A stretch of 64,000 bases of DNA. It comes from Emcibacter sp. SYSU 3D8 (GTDB lineage: Bacteria; Pseudomonadota; Alphaproteobacteria; SMXS01). The translations under genes were made by a program, and so were the position numbers. The stretch covers positions 310,001-374,000 of the forward strand of contig NZ_JBBYXK010000004.1 of assembly GCF_039655875.1 (NCBI RefSeq). Direction: 5' to 3'. Under the pieces are notes generated by a model, which was not told where the DNA came from, ran no database searches, and saw only the letters and a program-made list of their open reading frames with translations. The first letter of the stretch is position 1, and each line of letters begins with the position of its first letter. Below, one piece after another: positions 46,199-53,502 of the stretch.

Positions 46199-47206
46199 TC
46201 AGGCGGACCGGGTGCCTTGGCGGGGCGACGGCGCATAGCGGCCGGCGGCGATGCCGGATAACCGGGCGATGGTGGCTTCGGCTTCGGCGACCACCTCGCG
46301 GACGATATCGCCCGCCGCCGGGATGTCGTGGATGGCGCCGGCGCCCTGGCCGGCGGCGGTGGCGTCGCGGCTGGGGTCATAGGCGCTGGTGTCGCCCATC
46401 AGCGGGCGCATGACGCCCGCGTCGCGCGAGGCGCGGCCCTGTTCGCCGAATGGCCTGATGTCTTGCGGGCGGGACTCCCAGTCGGTGGTCCACTCGTTCC
46501 GGATCACCCGCATGGGTTTGCCCGAATAGGAGCGCGAGATGACCGTGTCGATGTCGGCGGCGTCGATGATCGCCTGCTTGTAGCCCATGGCGGCATGCGC
46601 CTCGCGCGAGGCGATGAAGCGGGTGCCGATCCACACGCCCTGCGCGCCCATCGCCAGCGCCGCCGCCAGGCCGCGCCCGTCGGTGATGGCGCCGGCGGCG
46701 ACCACCGGGATGTTCACCGCCTCGACCATCTGCGGGATCAGCGCCATGCCGGCGACCTGGCCGGTGTGGCCGCCGCCTTCCGTGCCCTGGCCGATGACAA
46801 TGTCGATGCCGGCCTGCTCGCCCTTGACCGCATGCTTGACCGCGCCGCACATCTGGATGACGACGATGCCGGCCTCGTGCAGCACCTGGAGGATCGAGGA
46901 GGGCACCCCCAGGCCCGAGATGAACGCCTTGGCGCCTTCCTCGATGATGATGTCGACCGAGCGGGTCAGCGAGTCCGGAATGGCGGCCAGCAGGTCGACG
47001 CCGAAGGGCTTGTCGGTCAGGTCCTTTACCCGGCGCATCTGATCGCGAATGCCGTCAGGCGGCACCGACGCCATGCCCAGCGAGCCGAAACCGCCCGCCT
47101 CGGAAACCGCGGCGCATAATTCGGCGTAGGAAACGCCGCCCATGCCCGCCAGCATCACCGGATGTTCGATACCCAGCATTTCGCACAACGGCGTCTTCAG
47201 CCCCAT
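46199..47206 (-). CDS. Nitronate monooxygenase-family flavoprotein (NMO/FabK-like)
   Basis: The 335-aa TIM-barrel FMN protein carries PVMLAGMGGVSYAELCAAVSEAGGFGSLG and GQGTEGGGHTGQVAGMALIPQ, typical of the NMO/2-nitropropane dioxygenase family. ATG 47206 has GGAGGG close upstream. Many such genes in catabolic clusters do not act on nitronates, so an enoyl reductase or unrelated role is possible. It is divergent from the MaoC-FAH pair. Confidence 0.85.
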   Translation of the reverse strand: MGLKTPLCEMLGIEHPVMLAGMGGVSYAELCAAVSEAGGFGSLGMASVPPDGIRDQMRRVKDLTDKPFGVDLLAAIPDSLTRSVDIIIEEGAKAFISGLGVPSSILQVLHEAGIVVIQMCGAVKHAVKGEQAGIDIVIGQGTEGGGHTGQVAGMALIPQMVEAVNIPVVAAGAITDGRGLAAALAMGAQGVWIGTRFIASREAHAAMGYKQAIIDAADIDTVISRSYSGKPMRVIRNEWTTDWESRPQDIRPFGEQGRASRDAGVMRPLMGDTSAYDPSRDATAAGQGAGAIHDIPAAGDIVREVVAEAEATIARLSGIAAGRYAPSPRQGTRSA

Positions 47207-47349
47207 GATCCCTCCATTCGATTCAGAGGCGACATTACCATCTGGAAACATCCGGCGCCATGGCCCGACATTCACCGTCATCCGCGCTTGGTGAAAGCGC
47301 GCAAACCACTCTAGGATGCCTGCCGGATCAGTGAAGCGGGGAGAGACCG

Positions 47350-48198
47350 ATGGCTTTCACATACGACGAGATCAAGGCGCGCACGGCGAAGGGCGAATAT
47401 TCCTACGGCGACCGGGAAACCATGCTGTATGCGCTGGGCCTGGGGATGGGGCGCGCGCCGCTCGACCCGCAGGAGTTGCAATATACCTACGAGAAGAACC
47501 TGAAGACCGTGCCGACGATGGCGGCGCTGTTCGGAGCCCGCGGCAACCTGCTGGAAGGTGTCAACTACACCATGGTGGTGCATGGCGAGCAGCGGATCAC
47601 CCTGCACCAGCCGCTGCCCTGGAAGGCCGACCTGCTGGTCGAGGCACGCGTCGCCGAGGCGCTCGACAAGGGCGCCGGCAAGGGCGCCGTGATCTACATG
47701 GAAACCAAGACCCGGCTGAAGGACACGGGCGCGCCGGTGTCCACGTCGATGTCGAGCATCTTCGCGCGCGGCGACGGCGGCTTCGGCGGCCCGAACGGCC
47801 CGGCGCCGGCCGAGACCCACCAGATCCCGGACCGCAAGCCGGACGCCACCTGCGAGCTGGCGACCCGCGAGGACCAGGCGCTGCTGTACCGCCTGTCGGG
47901 CGACCGCAATCCGCTGCACTGCGACCCGGACGTGGCGACGGCGGCGGGCTTCCCGAAACCGATCCTGCACGGCCTGTGCACCTATGGCGTGTCGTGCCGG
48001 GCGGTGCTGCAGACCATCTGCAATTACGATCACACCCGGATCACGGCGTTCGATGCCCGGTTTTCGTCGCCGGTCTATCCGGGCGAGACGGTGATCGTCG
48101 ACATGTGGGTCGATGGCAACGTGGTCTCGTATCGCAGCCGGCTGAAGGAGCGGGACGTGATGGTGATCAATAACGGCCGCTGCGTGCTGAAGGACTGA
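47350..48198 (+). CDS. MaoC-family enoyl-CoA hydratase (hydratase 2 type)
   Basis: The 282-aa protein is a full double-hotdog hydratase like the C-terminal part of eukaryotic MFE-2. The hydratase-2 motif YRLSGDRNPLHCDP lies near residues 180-193, with the D and H of the catalytic dyad. It should hydrate 2-enoyl-CoA to the 3R-hydroxyacyl-CoA, including bulky branched substrates. The FAH-family gene follows 3 bp later. Confidence 0.9.
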   Translation: MAFTYDEIKARTAKGEYSYGDRETMLYALGLGMGRAPLDPQELQYTYEKNLKTVPTMAALFGARGNLLEGVNYTMVVHGEQRITLHQPLPWKADLLVEARVAEALDKGAGKGAVIYMETKTRLKDTGAPVSTSMSSIFARGDGGFGGPNGPAPAETHQIPDRKPDATCELATREDQALLYRLSGDRNPLHCDPDVATAAGFPKPILHGLCTYGVSCRAVLQTICNYDHTRITAFDARFSSPVYPGETVIVDMWVDGNVVSYRSRLKERDVMVINNGRCVLKD

Positions 48199-48201
48199 TC
48201 C

Positions 48202-49047
48202 ATGCGATTGCTGCGCTATGGCCCCAAGGGTCTGGAGAAGCCCGGGATCATCGACCGGCACGGCGCCATACGCGACCTGTCGGGCGTGATCCGCGATCTG
48301 ACCCCCTCGGCCCTGTCCGATGGTGCCCTGGCGCAGCTTCGTTCGCTGGATGTTGAATCGCTGCCGCTGGTGCCGGGCAAGCAGCGCGTCGGCCCCTGCG
48401 TCGCCGGCACCGGCATGTTCCACGCCATCGGTCTCAACTACCGCGACCACGCGGCCGAGACCGGCGCGCGGGTGCCGACCGAGCCGATGCTGTTCACCAA
48501 GTCGGTCCACGCGATCTGCGGGCCCAACGACGACGTCATCCGGCCGCGCGGCTCGACCAAGCTGGACTGGGAGGCCGAGTTGGGCATCGTCATCGGCACG
48601 ACGGGAAAATACATCGCCGAGGCCAACGCCTTCGAGCATGTGGCCGGCTATTGCGTGGTCAACGATGTTTCCGAACGGGAATTCCAGAAGGACCGCGAGG
48701 GCCAGTTCGTCAAGGGCAAGTCGGGTGACCATTTCGGCCCGATCGGCCCGTGGCTGGTGACCCGCGACGAGGTTCCCGATCCGCAAAAGTTGCGGATCTG
48801 GCTGGAAGTGGATGGCGAGCGCCGGCAGAACGGCACCACCGCCGACATGATCTTCGGGGTGCGGTTCCTGGTCAGCTATCTCAGCCGCTTCATGACGCTG
48901 CATGCCGGCGACATCATCACCACCGGCACGCCGGCGGGTGTAGGCCAGGGCATGACGCCGGAAACCTACCTTCAGCCTGGGCAGCGGATCCGCCTGGGCG
49001 TCGAGGGTCTGGGCGAACAGAGCCAGTTGGTGGTGCAGGACGCATAG
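48202..49047 (+). CDS. Fumarylacetoacetate hydrolase family protein
   Basis: The 281-aa product has the FAH C-terminal fold: GLNYRDHAAETG, metal ligands in DWEAELGIVIG, and TLHAGDIITTGTPAGVGQG. Members hydrolyse or decarboxylate 3-oxo or 2-oxo acids such as fumarylpyruvate and acylpyruvates from aromatic ring cleavage. It is co-transcribed with the MaoC gene. Confidence 0.9.
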   Translation: MRLLRYGPKGLEKPGIIDRHGAIRDLSGVIRDLTPSALSDGALAQLRSLDVESLPLVPGKQRVGPCVAGTGMFHAIGLNYRDHAAETGARVPTEPMLFTKSVHAICGPNDDVIRPRGSTKLDWEAELGIVIGTTGKYIAEANAFEHVAGYCVVNDVSEREFQKDREGQFVKGKSGDHFGPIGPWLVTRDEVPDPQKLRIWLEVDGERRQNGTTADMIFGVRFLVSYLSRFMTLHAGDIITTGTPAGVGQGMTPETYLQPGQRIRLGVEGLGEQSQLVVQDA

Positions 49048-49069
49048 GCAACGGGGCGTCCGCCGCCGG

Positions 49070-49993
49070 CTATTCCTGGCAGCTCTGAACTTCAACGGTG
49101 AGGTGGCTGATCTCGTGCACGGGCGCGAGCAGCGCCCGGTAGTGCTCCAGATCACGCGGATGGTGGGTGACCAGCGAGACGATGGCTGACCAATGTCCGG
49201 GTCCGACTCGCCAGAGATGCAGATCGGCGACCTTGTTGTCGGCGTCGCCCTCGATGGCGTCGACGACCTCCTGGCGCAGGCCGGCATCGGTCATGTCGAT
49301 CAGCGTACCGCCGGCCTGGCGCATCAGACCGTACGCCCAGACCAGGATCACGGTGCCGCCGGCGATGCCCATCAGCGGGTCAACCCACCACCAGCCAAAA
49401 TATTTGCCCAGCAGCAGGGCGGCGATGGCGGTCACCGAGGTGAGCGCGTCGGCGACCACATGGAGATAGGCCCCGCGCAGGTTGTGGTCATGGTGGTGGT
49501 GGCCGTGACCATGTTCGTCATGGTCGGCGGTGTGGCCGTGGCCACCGAGAATCGCCACGCTGGCCAGGTTCGTCAGCAGGCCAAGTACTGCGATGGGCAG
49601 GGCTTCGTCGAAGCCGATCACCTGGACCGATGTGAGCCGAGTCGCGGACTCCCAGATCAGCAGGGCCGCTACCATGGCGAGCGCCACGGCGCTGGCGAAG
49701 CCGGCCAGGGAGCCGACCTTGCCGGTGCCGAAGGCGAATCGCGGATCGTTGGCATGACGCCTGGCGTAGGAATAGGCGAAGGCGGCGATGCCGAGCGCGC
49801 CCGCGTGGGTGGCCATGTGCCAGCCATCGGCCAGCAGCGCCATGGAATTGAACGCCAGGCCGGCGGCGATCTCCACGATCATCACCACGAAAGTCAGGAT
49901 CACGACGATCCGCGTCCGGCGTTCGGCCGCGCCCTCGCCGCCCGTTTCGAAACGGTGCGAATGGCTCCAGCGGTCGAGGTTTTCCGCATGCAT
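49070..49993 (-). CDS. dmeF: Cobalt/nickel cation diffusion facilitator DmeF
   Basis: The 307-aa CDF exporter has six membrane segments. The first metal site is in LADGWHMATHAGALG and the second in HVVADALTSVTAIAAL. A cytosolic loop has the His-rich run GGHGHTADHDEHGHGHHHHD. These features match the DmeF branch, which exports Co2+ and Ni2+. No DmeR repressor is adjacent; instead a TetR gene is divergent across a shared palindrome. Confidence 0.88.
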   Translation of the reverse strand: MHAENLDRWSHSHRFETGGEGAAERRTRIVVILTFVVMIVEIAAGLAFNSMALLADGWHMATHAGALGIAAFAYSYARRHANDPRFAFGTGKVGSLAGFASAVALAMVAALLIWESATRLTSVQVIGFDEALPIAVLGLLTNLASVAILGGHGHTADHDEHGHGHHHHDHNLRGAYLHVVADALTSVTAIAALLLGKYFGWWWVDPLMGIAGGTVILVWAYGLMRQAGGTLIDMTDAGLRQEVVDAIEGDADNKVADLHLWRVGPGHWSAIVSLVTHHPRDLEHYRALLAPVHEISHLTVEVQSCQE

Positions 49994-50041
49994 GGCACAA
50001 TCTCCGGTTGATCAAAACATCGTGGTCGCGCGCGATCCGAA

Positions 50042-50071
50042 GTGACATGTGTCACATTGAGCCGCTATAGA
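50042..50071 (+). promoter_or_regulatory. Promoter with overlapping operator for the TetR gene
   Basis: GTGACA (50042-50047), 18 bp and TATAGA (50066-50071) form a plausible promoter. The -35 box is half of the palindrome GTGACATGTGTCAC (50042-50055, 6-bp arms). A repressor bound there would block the promoter, suggesting autoregulation, and the site is also 49 bp upstream of dmeF. Confidence 0.5.
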
Positions 50072-50101
50072 AAAGCCTACCGGCAAATCGAGGGGGTTTG
50101 C

Positions 50102-50749
50102 ATGGCGGATGGCGACGGCAGACAGGTCGAACGGCGGCAGGGTATTCAGGCGGAGGCCTGGCGACTTATGGCCGAGCGTGGCTATGACGGCGTCACCATG
50201 CGCGAATTGTCCAAGCGGACCGGCATCTCCACCCGAACGCTCTATGAAATATATGGCGGCAAGGACGCGCTGCTTGGCGAAGCGTTCCGCGGCCGACTGG
50301 AGATCGTTTTCGAGCGAATCGAGGCGGCGATCGACGGCAAGGGAGTCGATCGACTGATCCAGATGAACGGGGCGATCGTCGACAGCATCGCCAGAAGCGA
50401 GAATTTTTCCCGCGCCTATGCGTCGGTTCTCGCCTCCAACAGAATCTCGATCTACACCATCGAAACGCCTGTGAAGCACTTCCTCGGGTGTCTTGAGCAG
50501 ATGCGCGAGGCGGGGGATTTCCTGCCCTGGGTCGATCTGGAACTGACGGCGCGCCGGCTGCTGATGGGGCAACACGCCCTGATGATCCAGTGGGGAAACG
50601 GCACCATATCCATCGCCAACCTTGAGGGGCTGTACATGCTGGCCATGTGCGAAATGCTCATTCCCCTGACCAGCGGCGACACCCGCGACGCGCTGCAGGC
50701 CCGGCTGCAGACACTGCACCGGCAATTCACCGGGAAAGCAACGTTTTGA
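50102..50749 (+). CDS. TetR-family transcriptional regulator
   Basis: The 215-aa protein has a TetR DNA-binding domain at residues 12-60 (IQAEAWRLMAERGYDGVTMRELSKRTGISTRTLYEIYGGKDAL) and a helical ligand domain with no recognisable subtype. ATG 50102 follows GAGGGGG. It is divergent from dmeF and 210 bp upstream of a VOC gene. Its ligand is probably a catabolite, by neighbourhood. Confidence 0.88.
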   Translation: MADGDGRQVERRQGIQAEAWRLMAERGYDGVTMRELSKRTGISTRTLYEIYGGKDALLGEAFRGRLEIVFERIEAAIDGKGVDRLIQMNGAIVDSIARSENFSRAYASVLASNRISIYTIETPVKHFLGCLEQMREAGDFLPWVDLELTARRLLMGQHALMIQWGNGTISIANLEGLYMLAMCEMLIPLTSGDTRDALQARLQTLHRQFTGKATF

Positions 50750-50770
50750 GCCTTGCCGGCGCCGGGTAAG

Positions 50771-50797
50771 TGCAATTGCAACTAAAAACCTGTTTTT
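50771..50797. other. Two adjacent inverted repeats between tetR and the VOC gene
   Basis: TGCAATTGCA (50771-50780) is a perfect 10-bp palindrome, and AAAAAC/GTTTTT (50784-50797) a second with a 2-base centre. They lie 20-50 bp after the tetR stop in an AT-rich patch and may act as terminator or promoter signals. The evidence is weak. Confidence 0.3.
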
Positions 50798-50959
50798 ATT
50801 TAAGCTTGCATGAATAAATCGCCATCGGTAACCTTCGTTCAAACGCACGGATTACCTGGGGGAGACGGGACGGCGCCAGTGGCTCGGAGGGGGGCCCCTT
50901 GCGCCGTCGACCGTTATGGGAGTTGCGATCCGGCGTGACGTCAAAGCGGGAGAAGTGTC

Positions 50960-51556
50960 ATGAGCCGGATTTTCGGGCCTGTGATCCAGCAGGGCTATGT
51001 TGTTCCCAACATGCGCGAAGCCACCAGGCACTGGATCGACATCGGCGTCGGACCATTCTATGTGGACGAGCATCTGAAGCTGCCCGGCCTGTATTACGGC
51101 AAGCAATACGAGTTCGAACTGTCCCCCGCCTTCACCTATTCGGGCGACCAGCAGATCGAGCTGATCCAGCCTCATGGCGACGCGCCGAGCATCTACAAGG
51201 ACTACCTGAAACGGGTGCCGGACGGCGGCCTTCAGCACATCGCCGTATGGGCCGACGAACCGGACGACGTGGTGAGCAAGCTGCAGGCCGGGGGTCGCCG
51301 CTTCGAGGTGACCCAGTCCTACATCGATATCACGCGGACCGACCGCAACCGGCATGTCTACCTGGATTCGATCGACCATCCGGGCACCATGGTCCAGCTG
51401 ATGATGCACGATCCGCTCTACATCGAGCTGTTCGGCATGATCAAGTACGCGGCCGATACCTGGGATGGCACTGATCCAATCCGGCCCATCGGTATCCTGC
51501 TCGAAAAGCTGCTGGCGGGGACCGGCGCCGACTGGAAGCACGGCGACAGTGACTGA
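50960..51556 (+). CDS. VOC-family protein, third relative of the 36-37 kb pair
   Basis: The 198-aa VOC protein shares the pattern QGYVVPNMREATRHWIDIGVGPFYVDEHLK and PSIYKDYLKRVPDGGLQHIAVWADE with the tandem VOC proteins, so it belongs to the same subfamily. Its C terminus is longer by about 25 residues. ATG 50960 follows GGGAGAAG. It lies downstream of a TetR gene that may control it. Confidence 0.85.
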   Translation: MSRIFGPVIQQGYVVPNMREATRHWIDIGVGPFYVDEHLKLPGLYYGKQYEFELSPAFTYSGDQQIELIQPHGDAPSIYKDYLKRVPDGGLQHIAVWADEPDDVVSKLQAGGRRFEVTQSYIDITRTDRNRHVYLDSIDHPGTMVQLMMHDPLYIELFGMIKYAADTWDGTDPIRPIGILLEKLLAGTGADWKHGDSD

Positions 51557-51691
51557 GACAGCGGATTCGGATTCCAGACGGGCGTTCGCGCTCGATCCCA
51601 TGGGCCGCGAAGCCCGGAACCTCGCGGCGAAGGAACGGATCACCAGCCCAGCAGTGCGCCGCACGGCCGCGTCACCGGGCGGTCAAGAGGC

Positions 51692-51722
51692 TTGACCATG
51701 ACGTTTCGAAACCGCATATAGT
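51692..51722 (+). promoter_or_regulatory. Candidate promoter of the threonine attenuator
   Basis: TTGACC (51692-51697) lies upstream of TATAGT (51717-51722, 19-bp spacer) or CATATA (51715-51720, 17-bp spacer). Transcription would begin near 51729, just before the leader peptide, leaving a short RNA ahead of the attenuator. Confidence 0.5.
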
Positions 51723-51754
51723 TTGGCATGAACGCGATGTACCGCATGCCGAAC

Positions 51755-51805
51755 ATGACGACGACCACCGCCTCCGGCGGTTGGTCTTGTGGTCGCGTGC
51801 GGTAA
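51755..51805 (+). CDS. Threonine-rich leader peptide of the thrS-like gene
   Basis: The 16-codon frame reads MTTTTASGGWSCGRVR and stop, with four threonine codons in a row (ACG ACG ACC ACC). In-frame ATGs at 51728, 51737 and 51746 could extend it to 25 residues. No clear ribosome-binding site is seen for any of them, so the exact start is open. It precedes mutually exclusive hairpins and a terminator, the classic arrangement of amino-acid attenuators such as thrL, but here in front of a threonyl-tRNA synthetase paralogue. Stalling at threonine codons when charged tRNA-Thr is low should allow read-through. Confidence 0.75.
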   Translation: MTTTTASGGWSCGRVR

Positions 51806-51862
51806 AATTACACCGCATTCATCAGCAAAGGCCCCGCCGGCGACGACGGGGCCTTTTCTTTT
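51764..51862 (+). promoter_or_regulatory. Transcription attenuator controlling the thrS-like gene
   Basis: Segment 1 ACCACCGCC (51764-51772), which contains the last threonine codons, can pair with segment 2 GGCGGTTGGT (51776-51785). Segment 2 can instead pair as CCGGCGG (51774-51780) with CCGCCGG (51834-51840, segment 3). That pairing disrupts the terminator stem formed by 51830-51836 and 51847-51853. Ribosome stalling on segment 1 therefore favours 2:3 and read-through. An extra small hairpin, TGCGGT/ACCGCA (51798-51803 and 51812-51817), lies between. Confidence 0.72.
51827..51862 (+). terminator. Intrinsic terminator inside the attenuator
   Basis: AAAGGCCCCG, a 10-base loop and CGGGGCCTTTT followed by CTTTT make a strong intrinsic terminator. 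It begins 22 bp after the leader stop and ends 47 bp before the ATG of the thrS-like gene. It is not needed to end the upstream VOC gene, whose stop is 270 bp away. Confidence 0.88.
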
Positions 51863-51909
51863 GTGCGACAGACGCCCCGCCGTGCCCTTCATCTCAAGGA
51901 GTACAGCAA

Positions 51910-53097
51910 ATGGACGATCTCGATCACCGCAGCCTGGGTAGCAGGCTGGAGCTTTTTCACCAGCAGGACGACGCGCCCGGCATGGTGTTCTGGCACCCGC
52001 ACGGCTATGCCGTTTACCGGGTGCTGGAGGACTACATCAGGCGCCGAATGCGACGCCTCGGCTATGCCGAGGTGCGCACACCGCTGGTGCTGCCGCGCGT
52101 TCTATGGGAGCGCAGTGGCCATTGGGAAAAGTTCCGCGACAACATGTTCCTCGTCGCCGACGAGGGCGGCCGCGAAATGGCGCTGAAGCCCATGTCATGC
52201 CCATGCCACGTCCAGATATTCAACAAGGGCCTGCGGTCATGGCGCGAGTTGCCGATCCGCTACGCCGAGTTCGGCCAGTGCCACCGCAACGAGCCGTCTG
52301 GCTCGATGCACGGCCTGATGCGCACCCGGGGCTTCGAGCAGGACGATGCCCATGTGTTCTGCCGCGAGGAGCAGGCCGTCGAGGAGATGGGCCGGTTCAT
52401 CGACCTGCTGGACGATGTTTATACCGAGTTGGGTTTTGCAGGGTACGAGGTGGCGCTGGCCACTCGTCCGGCCGAGCGCGCCGGGTCCGACGCGCAGTGG
52501 GACTGGGCCGAGGCGCGGCTCGACGAGGCGGCGCGGTCGCGCGGTCTGTCGTTCTCGGTCAAAGCCGGCGAGGGCGCGTTCTACGGCCCCAAGCTTGAGT
52601 TCATCCTGCGTGACCGGCTGGGGCGGACATGGCAGTGCGGCACCGTACAACTAGATTGTGTGTTGCCCGAGCGGCTCGACGCGTCCTATGTCGCACCCGA
52701 CGGCTCCCGCGCCGTGCCGGTGATGATCCATCACGCGGTGTTCGGCTCCATGGGCCGGTTCGTTGGCGTGCTGCTGGAGCATTATGGCGCGGCCCTGCCG
52801 TTCTGGCTCGCACCGGAACAGGTCGCAGTAGCGCCGGTGTCGGACCGGCACGGCGACTATGCACGGCAAGTATGGGAAGCGCTGGACCGTGCGAATGTGC
52901 GCGCGGTCATGCGGGACGGCAATGAAACCTTGCCGCGCCGTATCGTAGCCGCCCATGAAGCCGGTATTCCGGCGATGGCCATCGTCGGCGACCTGGAGGC
53001 TGCGGCGGGCACCGTCGCCCTGCGCCGGCGGGACGGCTCGCAGTCAGTAATGCAGCTGTCCGACGCCGTTGCGCTGCTTGCAGCGCCCGCTACCTGA
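51910..53097 (+). CDS. Shortened threonyl-tRNA synthetase lacking TGS and editing domains
   Basis: The 395-aa protein aligns by eye with only the last 400 residues of bacterial ThrRS (usually about 640). The class II core is intact: motif 1 VRTPLVLPRVLWERSGHW; motif 2 YAEFGQCHRNEPSGSMHG with R126; zinc ligands C97, H148 and H274; motif 3 R283 in GSMGRFVGVLLEHYG. The anticodon domain (about 298-395) is present but diverged: RDGNETLPRRIVAAHE replaces the usual RNE-IG-KIRE block. ATG 51910 has AAGGAG eight bases upstream, so the N-terminal domains are truly absent, not misannotated. It should charge tRNA-Thr but cannot clear Ser-tRNA-Thr. Expression appears to be set by the attenuator. Confidence 0.9.
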   Translation: MDDLDHRSLGSRLELFHQQDDAPGMVFWHPHGYAVYRVLEDYIRRRMRRLGYAEVRTPLVLPRVLWERSGHWEKFRDNMFLVADEGGREMALKPMSCPCHVQIFNKGLRSWRELPIRYAEFGQCHRNEPSGSMHGLMRTRGFEQDDAHVFCREEQAVEEMGRFIDLLDDVYTELGFAGYEVALATRPAERAGSDAQWDWAEARLDEAARSRGLSFSVKAGEGAFYGPKLEFILRDRLGRTWQCGTVQLDCVLPERLDASYVAPDGSRAVPVMIHHAVFGSMGRFVGVLLEHYGAALPFWLAPEQVAVAPVSDRHGDYARQVWEALDRANVRAVMRDGNETLPRRIVAAHEAGIPAMAIVGDLEAAAGTVALRRRDGSQSVMQLSDAVALLAAPAT

Positions 53098-53485
53098 GCC
53101 GCTGGCCGTTGGCGTCGCAGCGGGTTTCGGGGTGGGCACGGAGTTGCTGCAGACCGTAGTCGATCTTGGCGCAGGCATCCTTGTAGCGGGTCAGGTCGTG
53201 CTGCATGCCCCGCAGCCACTGAAGCTGGCGCGACGTGGCATCCGTCTCCTTGCGCGCCTTCCGGCGTTCGAAGTCTCGGATTGCTGTCTCGTAGGAGCGG
53301 ATCTTGGACTGGCACTCCCGCAAGGCGGCCTGAACATCGTTCTCGTTGCACATCTGGATCAAGGTGCCGTCTGCACCGTAGCCTGCGGGCGCGGGCGGCT
53401 GATCCTCGAACTTGTCGGCCTGCGCAAGCGCCCCGCCGCTCCACAGCAGCAGGGCAGCCATTGCGATCGGCAGGCGACGGGGCAT
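53090..53485 (-). CDS. Small secreted protein of unknown function
   Basis: The 131-aa precursor has a signal peptide (MPRRLPIAMAALLLWSGGALAQ). The mature part of about 109 residues is mostly helical, with four cysteines (MCNENDVQAALRECQSK, KDACAKIDYG and ETRCDANGQRLR) that could form two disulfides. I do not recognise the family. Its stop overlaps the 3' end of the convergent thrS-like gene by 8 bp. It lies 17 bp downstream of the flavin monooxygenase gene and is probably co-transcribed. Confidence 0.75.
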   Translation of the reverse strand: MPRRLPIAMAALLLWSGGALAQADKFEDQPPAPAGYGADGTLIQMCNENDVQAALRECQSKIRSYETAIRDFERRKARKETDATSRQLQWLRGMQHDLTRYKDACAKIDYGLQQLRAHPETRCDANGQRLR

Positions 53486-53502
53486 GCGCGCGGTCAACCT
53501 GG

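Noticed and set aside
44850-46238. Long plus-strand frame opposite the MBOAT gene
   Set aside because: Shadow of a well-supported membrane protein; composition is unlike any protein family.
51805-51830. T-box riboswitch before the thrS-like gene
   Set aside because: Only ACCGC resembles the T-box core, the specifier stem is not seen, and alphaproteobacteria are not known for T-boxes; the Thr-codon leader peptide explains the terminator better.
51910-53097. Antibiotic self-resistance ThrRS (borrelidin or obafluorin type)
   Set aside because: No biosynthetic gene cluster is adjacent, and those resistance enzymes are full length, so there is no positive evidence.
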